Of a stretch of 64,000 nt of DNA, positions 22,261-34,188 are shown piece after piece. Within the stretch, counting starts at the first letter, position 1. Each line of letters opens with the position of its first letter. This DNA is from Areca catechu (taxonomy: Eukaryota; Streptophyta; Magnoliopsida; Arecales; Arecaceae), in contig CM038053.1 of the NCBI GenBank assembly GCA_021397845.1, forward strand, positions 146,714,041-146,778,040, written 5' to 3'. The translations under genes were made by a program, and so were the position numbers. The notes beneath the pieces are model-generated. The model was not told the origin of the DNA. It ran no database searches and saw only the letters and a list, made by a program, of their open reading frames with translations.

Positions 22261-22863
22261 TAGGGGTGGGGCTCCCGAAGCTAGCCCCTTCCCTATCTTG
22301 CAGAGGACAGAATTCCTGCCAGTGGCAAAGGAGGGAAGGATCAATATAAATTCAAACCATGGTGAGGGGGTCTCCATCCATGTGCAGCCTTTGGGAGGTG
22401 GTGTATATCCTGCCATTAATTCAAACTCTGCAAAGCGTCACCCGCATGCTCTGTACAAGGTGTGCTCTTCCAGGCCCCCGATCCTTTAGCATACCACCAC
22501 GTCGACGATCGTGCAACCAAGGGTCTAAACCCTCGCGACACGAAACCTAAACCTCCCCTAATAAAAATATTCCATTAAGGCCACTAGCCCTGTAATGCTC
22601 CGATGATCCCTCTGGGAATAGCAACATCCCATCATGGCTCGGGGTTCAGCAACACGGTGCCTGCCCCTCCCACGGGGAACTATGCCACCAAAGGGACAAG
22701 GTCTATGCCATGCCGATGAACACCCCTAATAAAAGGATTTCCTTCAAAGGACAGATTCGAGAGAGGGAAGCAGGGGGGACAATAGAAAGACCCCCTCCAA
22801 AGGGGACAATAGGGAAAAGGACATCCAGGGAAGCCCTAGACCTGGTCTAGGCCATTGTTCTCA

Positions 22864-22872
22864 TATAAAATA
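22864..22872 (+). promoter_or_regulatory. TATA box in the Tat LTR
   Basis: TATAAAATA in a GC-rich to A-rich transition is the best core promoter candidate in this LTR. Confidence 0.5.
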
Positions 22873-23242
22873 GAAGAAAGAATTTCCATGGAGAAGGAGG
22901 CAATCAGTAAGAGACAGAAAGCTAACGGGCTAGGAACCAGCGAGTAGAACCTCGCAAGCTCTCTGATCCTAGCTTGACCTTATCTTTACATCTCAAATCT
23001 ATGTTTCACCCTCTACACATGGAGAGTCCCCAAGCTCTCTGCCAAAGAGGTTCTGTTCTCCTAGATCGTCCCACTGACTTGACCATCGGAGTGTCCTTGG
23101 AATCCCTAGCCCGTGTCTCCTCTATTTTGTAGGGCATCCGACTAAGGAGCACATCGGAGTAAAGGATTGAGTGCCCCATGGGAGCCCAACATGTCTGCAA
23201 AACATCAAAGCTGCAAGCCATGTCGATCTTGGTGGCAACAGA

Positions 23243-23260
23243 TTGGCACACCAGGTAGGG
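23243..23260 (+). other. PBS-like site of the Tat element
   Basis: TTGGCACACCAGGTAGGG starts two bases after the LTR end. It resembles the TTGGCGCGCCAGGTAGGG-type site familiar from Tat/Grande/RIRE2 elements, with changed central bases. The tRNA partner is not assigned. Confidence 0.6.
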
Positions 23261-23829
23261 TGGCGAGCATTGGAACTCTAGTGATGGTGGGAAGTCCAAC
23301 CATTAGTCTCCTGCCATTAGCAAAGCATCTACAGAAGCCTTGGAGCTTCATGGTGACAATGAGAGTGCACAAGGTTTTTGCCAGCAGGGTGAGGTTCCCC
23401 CATCATGGTGATCAAAGCCCAAAGAGGGGGCTCCCTGCTCCACCACCGCCACCTCCGATGGATCCCCAGATAACCACACTGGTCCAGTAGGTCGATGCCT
23501 TGGCTATGGTGGTGTGCTAGCTCCATCAGAGACACTAGTCCCTGGCAACACAGCAGCAGCCAGGGATACCAATGGCTCATGCCGCTGACCCCCGTACTAG
23601 CCTACGATCCTTCCTGGAGGGGCCATTGCATACGGTCTCCCACCCGAGAGGGGACCACCAGGTGATCAAAAAGAGGTAGCACGATGGTTTGACCAGTCGG
23701 GAGAGCCACTCCCCGATCTTCGACCATGGTGCGCACTCCTACTAGCGGTGCCAGCATGGCTGAAAACATAGGCGAGAATTCCCCCACTCCACACCTCCAT
23801 CACCCTTGATGGCCTCTACTAAGGGATCC

Positions 23830-24870
23830 ACTAATGAGGCCATCCACCGCTAGGCAAAGAAGCACCTTAAAAAGTAGAAGCACAAACTGGCTGACCTTTC
23901 TCACTAGTTTATAGAGATTCAGGGCTCCCTTAGAGAGCCTACAGGTTACGACACCCACCCCCCTTTCTCCTGCAAAATCCAAGAGGAACTGATTCCCAGC
24001 CAGTTCTACATGCCCCAAGTTGATCCCTATGATCGGACAACTGACCTCCTAGACTACTTGGAAAGCTACAAGGCCCTTATGAGGGTCTAGGGGGCTACTG
24101 ATGCACTACTCTACATCGCCTTCCTTGCTACCCTATGGAAGGCTACTCGAGCCTGGTTCTCCAGACTCGAATAAAAAAGCATTGACACCTTCTCCCAGTT
24201 GGAGAAGAGATTCATGGCACACTTTGATGCATGCAAGAAGGTGCCACGTGAGGCTGACAACCTCTTCATGATCCTTCAACAGGATTGAGAGTTTCTTCGA
24301 GACTATGTGTCCCATTTCAAGGCAACCACCATGGAGATCTACCACCTAGATGAGCTAGTTGCTATACTGGCCTTCAAGAGGGGGTTGTGGACCTCCCGCT
24401 TCACCTACTCCCTTGATAAGAAGTCTCCAAGACTTACTTGAAGCTCCTCCTATGGGCTCACAAGTACATTCGTGTGGAGGAGGTGAACCACACCAAGAGG
24501 GAGCTCGATGGTAGGCCCCTCAAAAGGTAGGCCATTGGGAAAACATCTGTTCCCCAAGCCCAAAAGTTAGCACCGGCCCCATGGCGGGGGTTGAGACCTA
24601 GAGTTAACCCTACCAAGGAAGAGAAGTTCACTCCTCTCCTCACACCGAGAGCAAAGCTCTTATGGAGATTGAAGGCAAGCACTTCCTATGCCATCCCCCT
24701 CCTTTGAGGCCATTCACTGGACACGATCGATCCAACTATTATCGCTTTCACCGGGACCGTGGCCATGATACTGCAGAATGCCACCACCTGAAGAGGGAGA
24801 TAGAAGACCTGATCAGACATGGATACCTTGGAAAGTACGTGGAGGGAGGAGTTCCTTCGGTGGTCTAGAA
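23830..24870 (+). pseudogene. Tat gag, broken
   Basis: The Retrotrans_gag region is readable with stops: YDRTTDLLDYLESYKALM (about 24,030-24,085), DALLYIAFLATLWKATRAWFSRL, FSQLEKRFMAHFDACKK, LRDYVSHFKATTMEI (about 24,295-24,340). The nucleocapsid-like end is at 24,662-24,868, with YYRFHRDRGHDTAECHHLKREIEDLI. That block is the CxxHxDxGHxTxxC-type motif of Tat elements, but its first Cys is Tyr here. Several in-frame stops (for example about 24,090 and 24,170) rule out a working protein. The stretch 23,260-23,830 is leader with no clear domain. Confidence 0.82.
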
Positions 24871-24997
24871 TGAAGAGCCCCATCCACTCACCATCGACAA
24901 CCAGCCCACTGAGAAGCCAGTAGGAATGATTTCCTGGAAGTAGGCCGAACCCCAAAGAGGGCTAGGGAGAGAAGAGAGTGATGATGTACTCCCCTGC

Positions 24998-25429
24998 ATG
25001 GGAGAGAGGTCGGTTGGGATAAATAATCCAAATAATGATGCTATCATTGTGGAAATGATGATAGAAAAGCATCCTGTAAAGAGAATCATGGTTGATAGTG
25101 GTAGCTCTGTAGATATCCTTTTTTATGATGCTTTTGCAAGGATGAACCTGTCTACCGACCAGATAAAATCGGTGTTGATGCCCTTAGTGGGCTTCACTGG
25201 AGACTCAATTGGAGTTGAGGGAGAGATTACACTCCCAATAATTGTTGGGACCCCATCTCGGAAAAGGACTATGTTGACGACCTTTATCATTGTGAGAGTT
25301 CCTTTGCCTTACAATGCCATCCTGGGGCATCCCAGACTCAACTTGCTTGATGCCACCATCTCCACTAGGCATCTTCTCATTCAATTCCCAACCCCTCGGG
25401 GGATTGGGGAGATGAGGGGGTCATGCTAG
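24998..25429 (+). pseudogene. Tat aspartic protease region
   Basis: An open segment carries the retropepsin active site VDSGSSVDIL (about 25,090-25,120) and the conserved LMPLVGFTGDSIGVEGEITLPI and YNAILGHPRLN motifs of gypsy proteases. This is the best preserved part of the element. It is still part of a broken polyprotein; the frame closes at 25,427. Confidence 0.87.
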
Positions 25430-25549
25430 CTGGTCCAGCATTGCCCATAAACTATCCTAGGGTCACGAGGAGCCAATCCAAACCCAGTCATCGACCAACC
25501 AAATCTGATAGAGCCGGAGTCGAAGGGCAGACCCATTGAGCCCTTATTG

Positions 25550-26720
25550 TCCTTCCCTTGGGAGAGGATCCCATGAGGATGGTGCAGGTGGGAACCCTAC
25601 TGCCTGAGGAGGAGAGATCCTGTCTGCTTAGCTTTTTGCGGGCCAATGCAGATGTCTTAACTTGGACCACCATCAATATGCCCGACATCCCTCTAGAAGT
25701 GATCATCCATAAGCTGATTGTCAACCCCAACTGTCACCCAATCTGATAGAAGAAAAGGAGCTTTGCCCCAGAGCGATAGAAGGTCATCGATGAAGAAGTA
25801 GAGAAACTTCTTGCAGCAGGCTTCATCCATGAGGTATGCTACCCTGACTGGCTCACTAATGTGGTGATGGTTAGGAATGCCTCTAGGAAGTGAAGGATTT
25901 ATGTAGACTACACCGACCTCAATCGGGCATATCCAAAGGATAGCTTTTCACTTCCAAAGATTGACCAACTGGTGGATGTGATCGCGGGCCACAAGTTTCT
26001 CAACTTCATGGATGCATTCTTCGGGTACAACCAAATGTGCATGCATCCAGGGGACGATGAGCACACCGCATTCATGACTGACCGGGGTACGTACTTTTAC
26101 AAGATGATACTATTTGGTCTCAAGAATGCAGGGGCCTGTACCAGCGACTGGTCGCAAGGTCTTTAAAGACCAGATCAATTGCAACATGCAGGTATATGTA
26201 GATGATATGCTCACCTGGTGGAGGCTTTTGATAACTTTACCTCTATCAGATGAAGCTAAACCCTTCCAAGTGCATATTTGGCATCACGGCAAGAATGTTT
26301 TTAGGCTTTATGGTTACTCAGAGGGAGATAGAGGCCAACCCTGAGAAGATCCAGGCGATCACCAACATGAGACACCCTGTCTCTAAGAAGGAGATCCAGT
26401 GCCTGATTGGATGCATCTCGGCATTGAGCCGCTTCATCTTGTGTTCCATTCAGTGCTGTCAGCTTTTCTTCAAGGTGCTACACAGGATGAACGACTTCAC
26501 TTGGAAGAATATCGGGAGGAGTTCGAGGGGTTGAAGAAGCTCCTCACCTCCCTACTATTGCTGTCAAGGCTGGAGCTTGGAGAAGAGCTCATCCTATACC
26601 TAGCGGTATCACCTAAGGTGGTCAGCTCGATGTTGGTCTGCATCGCAAAGACAGCACCCAATGGTCAGTCTACTATGCCAGAAAGCTACTTCATGATGTA
26701 GAAACTAGGTACACCTGATC
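25550..26720 (+). pseudogene. Tat reverse transcriptase, broken
   Basis: Blocks in changing frames: LSFLRANADVLTW (about 25,630), VEKLLAAGFIHEV...WLTNVVMV (about 25,800-25,870), YVDYTDLNRAYPKDSFSLPKIDQLVD (about 25,905-25,975), FMDAFFGYNQMCMHPGD (about 26,008-26,060), TYFYKMILFGLKNAGA (about 26,090-26,135). The catalytic YVDD is at 26,195-26,206 and the connection region (KCIFGITARMFLGFMV, KIQAITNMRHPVSKKEIQCLIG) at 26,250-26,410. A frameshift separates the palm from the YVDD box. The start of the gypsy RNase H follows to 26,700. Confidence 0.85.
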
Positions 26721-26819
26721 CAAAAAATTTATTTTTGCACAATAATATTTGTGCAGTGCCTTAGGCCCTATTTCCAAGTGCACCCCATTGCTGTCCTCAC
26801 CGATCAGCCCTTGAGGGCT

Positions 26820-27290
26820 ATTCTGAACTACCTTGACACTTCGGGGTGCTTGGCCAAGTGGGCGGTAAAACCCAACAAGTTCGACATCGCCTACCACCCA
26901 CAGCCAGCATAAAAGGCCCAAGTCCTAGCCAATTATCTGGTGGAATGTACCTGGGCAGACGAGGACCTAGAGGTGACAGGCCAGCAGGCCGATCTCGGGC
27001 CGGACTTGACCTCAGAGATGATGACAAGGATCCTTCACATCGATAGCGCATCCAACACCGGAGAGAGTGGAGTAGGCCTCATTCTTGCCAACTCTGATGG
27101 GATCATCGTGGAGTATGCATTGCAGTTTCTCTTTAGGGTGACCAATAATCAAGCTGAATATGAGGCACGCCTTGTAGGGCTAAAGGTGTTCCATGAGTTG
27201 GGTGTCAAGAGATTGAAGGTATTCACAAACTCTCAGCTCGTGGTGGGCCAAGTCTTCGATGAATACGAACTTGGGATCTCATGATGGTGA
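26820..27290 (+). pseudogene. Tat RNase H, second (archaeal-type) domain
   Basis: Motifs LHIDSASNTGESGVGLILANSDG, NNQAEYEARLVGLKVFHELGVKRLKVFTNSQLVVGQV (26,940-27,284) match the RNase H domain between reverse transcriptase and integrase in Tat elements. The first catalytic block, usually DGSS, reads DSAS. The Glu of NQAEYEA and the later Asp position (TNSQL for TDSQL) show one further loss. A stop precedes it at about 26,910. Confidence 0.8.
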
Positions 27291-27329
27291 AGTATCTGGA
27301 TAAGGTATGTTCGTATATGGTGAACCTCT

Positions 27330-28015
27330 AGTACTTTTGCATCTCCCACATCCCATGAGCGGAGAATGCTCGAGCTGATGTCCTCTCCAGATTGCCACCC
27401 TACCGGAGTCATTGGTGGGGCATACCTTCATCGAGTACCTCAAAGCACCCAGCTATAAGTCCATAGTAGAAGTCTAGCAAGTCAACACTGAGGCCAGCTG
27501 GATGGACCCCTACATTAAGTATATCGCAATTGGAACCCTACTTGAGGATAAGAAGGAAGTCGGCCTTCTCAAGAAGAAGGCTGTGCATTATATGATGACG
27601 GATGGGTAGCTGTACCTGACATCTTACTCTTACCCCCTACTGAAATGTCTAAGGCCTTCAGAAGCTGCCTACATGCTCCAAGAAATACATGAAGGCATCT
27701 ATGGAATCATGTGGGGGGCAGAACTCTGGCCTACAAGGCCCTCCGGTAAGGATATTTTTAGGAGACCTTGCGAGAAGATACTACTAGCTTCATGAGAAAG
27801 TGCGATCATTGCCAGCATCACGCCCACATCCAATGGTAGTCGGTGGCCCTACTCTCCCAACTATTAGCCCCATGGCCATTCGCCCGGTAGGGAATGGACA
27901 TCCTAGGACCCTTTCCTCCCACGTCTGGCCAAGAAAGTTCCTAATTATGGTCATCGCTACTTTACCAAGTGGGTCAAGGCCGAATGCCTGGCTCGGATAA
28001 TGGAAGCAAAGGTCA
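27330..28015 (+). pseudogene. Tat integrase, N-terminal zinc and core start
   Basis: Blocks include EIHEGIYGI (about 27,690), a GYF.ETL block and CDHCQHHAH (about 27,802-27,830), giving the HHCC zinc-binding region. MDILGPFP (about 27,895-27,915) is the first catalytic Asp context. Multiple stops lie between. It is interrupted at 28,016 by the solo LTR and continues at 29,697. Confidence 0.78.
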
Positions 28016-29696
28016 TGTTGCCCAGGTGGCTTTTCCAAGAGGGGGATGAATTGGAAATTTAAAAAATTTAAGCAATAATGTGCTCTTTGAAATCCCTTAT
28101 AAGTGTTAAGTGCTATGATAGGATAATTGAATACAAAAGCATAATCAAATAAGTAAAGCAAAACACAAATATAAGCAAATTATAGTCGTTCGGAGCAACC
28201 CATCTCCTACATCCACTACCCAAGATTACCACTTAGGATTTCCACTGTATCCCCTAGTGGAATACAGTCAGATTTTTTTAACAGGCTCACAATCCAAACC
28301 TTTACACTTTGGTTTTCAAACTGGGCTCACCAAAGAAACCCAACTTGGTTTTACCAGGATCACCAAGAACCCAATATTTGGTTTTAACATGGGCTAACCA
28401 AGAACCTATTTGGTTTTTAAACTGGGCTCACCAATAATCCAATAATTCAATAAAAGAAATGTAAAGAAAAGCAACAAAATGACAAACAAATTTTGTCAGA
28501 TGGTTGCCGATGCAGCTCGAGAGAAGCCCAATTGATTGCACTTCAATGCACTTGGTTGGCTTCTTCAACTTTTTCAATAAATGCTTCAAGCTTTAGTTGG
28601 TATTTGGTGAAGGCTCGAAGACTATCTTGAATGCTCTTGCAGTTCTCTTTGGCTTACAAGCTTTCAATGTAGCACTTACTCCTTTTCCTTTCAAAAGCTT
28701 CCTTCCAAGTAGTTCAAATCCCTCAAATATATAGTTTTGTACCCTTCTTAGGTAGTTTTAGTCATTGTAGACCGTATGGATGTGATATTCCCCTCTTAGG
28801 TAGTTTTAGTCATTGTAGACTGTTTGGATGTGATATTTGACCATTGGAGCACATTTTGGATTCAAATTCCAAGTTCTAGGGCTAGTCGTTATAAGTTTGA
28901 AATCGACCTTATAGTCGGCTCGGATTACTCGAGTGACTTGGGTCCTCAGAGTAGTTCTGGTTGAGTCAAATCTCTTCCATCTAGTTGGCTCGATTGCATA
29001 GTATTATTATTTCTCACTCTGTAAGAGTCGACTCACCTTGAATCTAGTCGACTCGGATCCTCAGGCCTTTAAAATATAGTATGAAAGAATCAGCTCTTTC
29101 TCATTAGAGTCAGCTCGGTTGGCTGTAGTTCTCAGAGCTCTTTTTCTGGACTCTGAAGAGTCAGCTCGGATGTCTGAATAAATGATAAAGTTGGCTCAGA
29201 CTCCCTTTAGGTTAGCTCACTTGTCTGATTCAGGAAGTGGTACTCTGGATGAGTCGACTTGGGTCCCTTAGAGCCGGCTCAGATTTCTCATGCCAGAATC
29301 CTCATATATGCCATGTGCCAGGGTCTGCTCTCTTCTCTTTGAGTTGGCTCGGATGAGTTTTTTAGTGAATTTTTAATTCTTCTCCAGAATTCATCCAGCA
29401 AGTCTTCAAGCTTTCAAGATATCTTCAAACTCTTCTTACAACATACTCAAAGTAATTTTAAGCTTGAAATAACCTAAAAGTAACCCATTTGATTGGTTTT
29501 TACTTAAGTTTTTCTTTGGGTTCTTCTTTACAAGATTCAATTACAATACAACTTAACACAAGAAATAGAATGTAGGAGTTGAAATTGAGCAATGAATTCA
29601 TCCTACAAAAACTTGTAAAACACTTGAAGAGTTGTTAGTAAAATAAATGCATGCTCCAATATTTTGTTATCATCAAAATCACTTATAGCATCAACA
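28016..29696 (+). mobile_element. SIRE-like copia solo LTR inside the Tat integrase
   Basis: The insert starts TGTTGCCCAGGTGGCTTTTC and ends ATAGCATCAACA, with GGTCA on both sides (28,011-28,015 and 29,697-29,701). Removing it restores the integrase reading across the site. The AAGAGGGGGATGAATTGG opening and the AACCCATCTCCTACATCCACTACCC-like block (28,197 onward) are typical of SIRE/Maximus copia LTRs. Its second half has scattered AGTCGGCTCGG/GAGTCGACTC motifs. No internal sequence remains, so it is a solo LTR of 1.68 kb. Confidence 0.87.
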
Positions 29697-29976
29697 GGTC
29701 ATATCCTTCTTCTAGAAGTCTATCATCTACCGGTTCGAGCTACCGTACTCAATCATAACAGACAACAGGTGGCAATTCGACAACCATGCTTTAGAGGAGT
29801 TCTACGCCAACCCTAGTATCCGTCACCACTTCACCTTGGTGGCTCATCCCTAGACCAATGGGGAAGTCAAGGTGATTAACCGAACCATCTTGCAAGGGCT
29901 CCGCATGAGACTGGATGGGGCTAAGAGTCGATGGGCCAAAGAACTGCCCAGTGTGCTATGGGCCTACTACACTACA
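29697..29976 (+). pseudogene. Tat integrase core, middle part
   Basis: Plus-strand reading gives SIITDNRWQFDNHALEEF (about 29,750-29,800, second catalytic Asp), then HP.TNGEVKVINRTILQGL (about 29,848-29,895, catalytic Glu). It ends with WAKELPSVLWAYYTT (29,935-29,976). A stop replaces the Gln of the usual HPQTNG motif. It is cut at 29,976 after codons for YYTT; the continuation is at 61,171. Confidence 0.87.
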
Positions 29977-30480
29977 AGTAGGTTTTTGCATGGTGCTCCC
30001 AAGCTTCGGAGAGACTTGGGAGGCCATGGCAGGGATGCTAGAGGTGATCCCTAAAGCTTGGAGGTATGTCCCAAGCAGGTCATAGAGGTATTCCATGGAT
30101 TTCTTGGAGGCGTTCCAGGGAAGGTAACCAAGTTTGGGAGGTAAATATCCCAAGGGCCCCTTTGAGTCATGTTGGATCAGGGGGTTTGACCCAAGGATTA
30201 GTATTTTCATATGAGCTTATTGGGGGGAGTTTTTTGAGAGATTGTAACATAACCCAATTAGGTTATGGGATTGGGTCCAGGTTTGTTAATTGGTTAGGTG
30301 GTTATTCAGTTTGTTGGTCAGTTGGTTGGTTGTAATCAATTAGAAAGCCCAACCACCTGAAGAGTCCTAATCAGGTTTGGACCAAGAAGACGAAGAAGAT
30401 CAAGAAGTCTAAGCCCAACCATGTGAGGAGTTGTAACCACCCAAGAAGTGGTTGATGTCCAAGAATCCAAGATGCCCAAG
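29977..30480 (+). repeat. Element A 5' LTR, first part
   Basis: It matches 44,937-45,440 (shared GGTGCTCCCAAGCTT, GGGAGGCCATGGCAGGGATG, GGGTTTGACCCAAGGATTAG and others). It is broken at ...GATGCCCAAG by element B; CCAAG is the duplicated target. Confidence 0.88.
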
Positions 30481-32173
30481 TGGTGCGGGCACCAGACTCA
30501 GAAGAAGACTTCAGGGCTCCATCTGGATCTCTGATTGACATTGCCCGAAGAATTAGGATTTTCTGGATTTGTAATAAGGGTTGACTTGGTCAACTCAATT
30601 TTAGTTTGAGTCTGTATTTCCCTACAATTTAAATTTTGTTGAGTCATGTTGACTCAATACAAGTCCTAGTAGTGGTCTAGGTCTTCTCCAAGGTGCCACA
30701 TTTTCTCCCAGGACCAAGCAAGTGGGCGCCACACTCCCAGCCACACGCCAGAGTCTAGGAAGCGCCACATCTCCATCCAGTGTGCCTTGGTCCCCACACC
30801 ACAAGAAAGCAGGTCCCTTCTTTCATGCGCCACTTGGGGGAGAAATCCATCAAGATACCTCAATCCAAGGAGGAGCCAACTTCTTTCCAGATAAACCCAA
30901 GCCAGGATGGCAAGAATTTTTCTTGAAGATAGGATCAAGGAGGTGCCCCACAATGTTCCATAAAAACCCAAGTTATAAAAGGGAAGAGAGCATGTCTTAG
31001 GAAGAAAATCAAGGAGGCACTCAAAAGTTTCCTAAAGTGCCAAAGCCATGAAAGGAAGAAGCCTAAACTTGTGGAGCAAGACTAGGAGGTGTCCAAAAGA
31101 GCCAAACCATGAAGGGAAAATCCTTGATTCATGGAGAGATACTAGGAGACACCCCCATAACCTGCCATTTAGAGCTGATTTTCAAGTTTTCTTGTAGTTT
31201 TTGGGCTGCCCACTAATGGAAGGAGTCTTGGGAAGAGAATTTGATGCCTAAAGTGTGGGTTAGTCCTATTAGTCCCACATGGGAAGTGTATGAAATTTTA
31301 TTTCTTTGTTATGTCTATATATTCAACTCTATGTAACTCTTGAAAAAATGATGAATGAAATCAATTTCTTTGTGGGCAACTTTTTGTTTCTCTCTTCCGC
31401 ACTTGTATTCAAGTGTTGAGCTCCGTGAGGGAGTAAATCCGGGTTCCCTAGGAACCTTGAGGAGGTGTGAGATCTCCAACCCCAAAACCCTAGCTTAGTC
31501 CACCCATCTCTACTCCACCACCACCAAACCCTAATTTTCCATCTTCATCCCATGGCCCATCTCTTCCACATCGAAGCCGGCCACCAGCATCCAGGTTCAG
31601 ATCAACTGTTTCAACTATAGAGCAAGTTCAAAGAAGAGTCAGATCAGTATCAAGATCTCCGGAACTTCTACATCCAACAATCTTCATTAAGTCCTCAGGT
31701 CAGTGTCTTTCTTTGAGTTTCTAGTTCTTTTTTTCTTTTGTTCTTCATCTTCCAGATCCTGAGTTCGAGAAGGAGGCCAACCTTGCCATAGGACGACAAT
31801 CCAAGGATCCATTGCGAAGATACCCCGTCTCCAAGGATCCTACAATCTGCTCGAGAGTGTCCTCCAATTGAAGCAACGAGAGATATCACTGCTAGGTAAC
31901 AAGAACCTTCCCTTCTCACTTTGTTTGTTTCGTTGAAACTCAGAGCAAACCCTAGACCTGGGGGTTTCTCAATCCCCAGCGATCCTACTTTTGAGTTACT
32001 CTGATAATCCACTCCTTTTAATTGTGCTCTCTATCATTTCTTAGTTTCTTTCAACATTAGTTTATCTTTCCTTTGAGTCAAAGCCGACTTCTGAAAATAT
32101 ATTAAAAAAAAATATATATTAATTTTAATTTACTTCCGCATCACATCATCTCTATCTCTTTTGTTCCACATCA
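30481..32173 (+). repeat. Element B LTR1
   Basis: It starts TGGTGCGGGCACCAGACTC and ends TTGTTCCACATCA. It contains TATA box TTATAAAAGG (30,973-30,982), a polyadenylation-type region (AAAAAATGATGAATGAAATC, about 31,341), and a CT-rich leader. Antisense open frames inside it repeat in LTR2 and LTR3 but match no protein family. Confidence 0.9.
30973..30982 (+). promoter_or_regulatory. TATA box of element B LTR1
   Basis: TTATAAAAGG, conserved at the same LTR position in LTR2 (about 36,372) and LTR3 (about 41,771). Confidence 0.6.
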
Positions 32174-32251
32174 TTTTTGGTATCAGAGCAATCATTTTGC
32201 ATCATTTTTGGTATCAGAGCTTTTGTTGTACATCATTTTTGGTATCAGAGC
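32174..32251 (+). other. Triplicated primer-binding site, element B copy 1
   Basis: TGGTATCAGAGC, the initiator-Met tRNA complement, occurs three times: 32,178-32,189, 32,209-32,220 and 32,240-32,251. The spacing is exactly 31 bp. Each copy is preceded by CATCATTTT, so the repeated unit includes the LTR's terminal CATCA as well as the PBS. One PBS is normal. Confidence 0.92.
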
Positions 32252-33140
32252 CCTGTCTAGGGTTTCTGACTTGCTTGCATGTTTTGAGTGTCTCTCTTTT
32301 TTACTTTGTCTGCTCGAAGTAGACTCCCCAGGACGTCCGGTCCTAGGAACTAAGCGAGGTGCAAGCCTCCTCTTCCCATTCCATGGGTGTTCCTAGGGTG
32401 TGTAGGGGATCCGCTAGGTTACAACTTCGTAGCAGGAATTGTAAACGGGGGAAGCATTCTATTTTTAGTCTGTAACTACCATATTGTGGGAATTGTTTCT
32501 TATTGTAGGTAACTCTAAATTATATGATTTTTATTTTTCTGGAACCAGTATAATTGAAAATATTTTACATAATTTTACTGTAATTTATTGGTTTCTATGA
32601 AATTTCTGAGAGTTAAATTATAGCAATTCTATTTCTGTGTTTCTGCAATTCAATTTTTTTGAGTGATCATCTCCTAATTCATCTTAAGGGCAATTGAGCA
32701 TCTAAGATAAGGGGAGGAGTTGATAACCTCTCCTTAGCCCAAAACCACCACCCATTCATTCGATCCTAAGCCTAATTTTAAAATTTATTAGACTTAATTT
32801 GCCCTTGTGGGCTAGGGACACCAACAAATCGGGTCTAGGCTAATGTTGAGTCAGTTTGTCCGGTTACTCTATGTGTGTTTTGTACTCAGTGTCTAGAATG
32901 GTGGTTCAGGGATTCTATCTCGAAGGGCTTGTGTGCTGGTCCGCCTACCTGACCAATCTCTGATTGGTGTCTAGGATTGGCAATTAGGGACCTAACACTC
33001 CCCTTACACCTGCCTGGCTGAGTCCCGAGTTACTACAGGCTAGCTTGCCACTCTGATTGGGCATCTAGTTTGGGCTCTAGGTCTAGTTAGCCCGTAGTCA
33101 TTTCAGTCGAGTCTCATTTGGTGTGCTTGCTTGCATCATC

Positions 33141-34100
33141 ATGTCCACCCGGAACGAAGTACCCTACCAACCTGGTCAAACCCAACCTGATTTAGAGGCC
33201 ATGATTAGAACTCTTACCGAAAGTATGACCAAATTGAGTCAGGATATGAATGAGGGTTTTGCCCAATTTAGAGACCGAGCCCAGGGACTTGAGAAACGTA
33301 GACATCAAAATTGGACCCCTGATCCAAAATTTAATAGGCCCCAACCTCACCCATGCCAGGAGCCTAGGAGGACCTTATACCGTGATCCCGAGCATAACCC
33401 TAGGAGCCTATATCCATACTTGGTTGACTCAGAAAAGGGACCTGTTAGGAACACCGAACCTTATGCACCCACTTTTGATGGAAGACAAGAGACATATATT
33501 AAGTGGGAAGAACAAATGGATCGGTATTTTGAGTGCACTAACATATCGAAATTAGGACAAATTAGGTTGGCCAAAACCAAGTTCACCAAACATGCTAGGT
33601 CGCATTGGTATGCTATTGAGCATGAGTGTTATCAAAGAAAAGAGGAAATATATACTTGGAGAGATATGAGAAGTAAGTTGAGAGATAGGTACCTAGGTAG
33701 ATACTATGAGAAAAGACTTTTAGACCAATGGTACCAATTGCGACAAGGTAATAGGCCTGTGTCTAAATATATCGAGGACTTCCAGTGGTATGACATGAAA
33801 TGCAATACCATTGAGACCGAAGCTCAGATCACATCGAGGTTTAGGGTTAGGTTACACCCAGACATTTATAGGAAGCTATGCCTTGAAATAACCAATAAGT
33901 TAGACCGAGCCTACCAAGAAGCCCAAGACTTTGAGTGGTCTTTAAGATATAACCAATCAAGTACTTTGGACTTAAAGCCAACCTCTACCAACTTGAGTCA
34001 AGTTTCGATTGATCCGACACCCGTAGTGAACCAGAATTTTGTTTGTCAAATCCCACTTGGGTCACCTCTTGACCAGAAGGATAACACTGAGAAGGGTTAG
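33141..34100 (+). pseudogene. Element B copy 1 gag
   Basis: The ATG at 33,141 opens MSTRNEVPYQPGQTQPD. A short coiled-coil-like N-terminus follows (EAMIRTLTESMTKLSQDMNEGF). The Retrotrans_gag domain spans about residues 105-275, with FDGRQETYIKWEEQMDRYF, YLGRYYEKRLLDQWYQLRQG, SKYIEDFQ, RFRVRLHPDIYRKL. This is a Ty3/gypsy capsid of chromovirus style. No CCHC zinc knuckle is present. A 1-base deletion relative to copy 2 (GAAGGGTTAG against GAAGGAGTTAG, about 34,096) ends the frame about 36 codons earlier than in copy 2. The first 300 residues look intact. Confidence 0.85.
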
Positions 34101-34188
34101 GCATGGCCATCCCAAAATTAGTTGACCTGACCAGAGCTGTACTTAAAGAGGAATCAAAGGAGAATAGATTAGAACATTTCAGTAGATT

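Larger units (their letters stand above)
21339..23240 (+). repeat. 5' LTR of the Tat-type element
   Basis: It begins TGATGTGGCACATTCACTG immediately after the broken copia fragment and ends GGTGGCAACA before the PBS-like site. It is long (1.9 kb), with a tandem array of 104 bp units in its first half and a TATA box (22,864-22,872) about 370 bp before its end. The start is inferred from TG and the break in copia similarity, since no 3' LTR is available for comparison. Confidence 0.65.

Noticed and set aside
27790..28161. 123-residue antisense frame across the Tat integrase/solo LTR border
   Set aside because: It spans an insertion junction on the opposite strand and is a chance frame.
30622..30971. 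Antisense frames repeated in all three element B LTRs
   Set aside because: Repetition reflects LTR copies. The frames do not extend to a recognisable protein and overlap the TATA box region.
32174..32251. 31 bp triplicate as a CRISPR-like or promoter repeat
   Set aside because: Each unit contains the tRNA-iMet complement and an LTR end, so it is better explained as PBS duplication.
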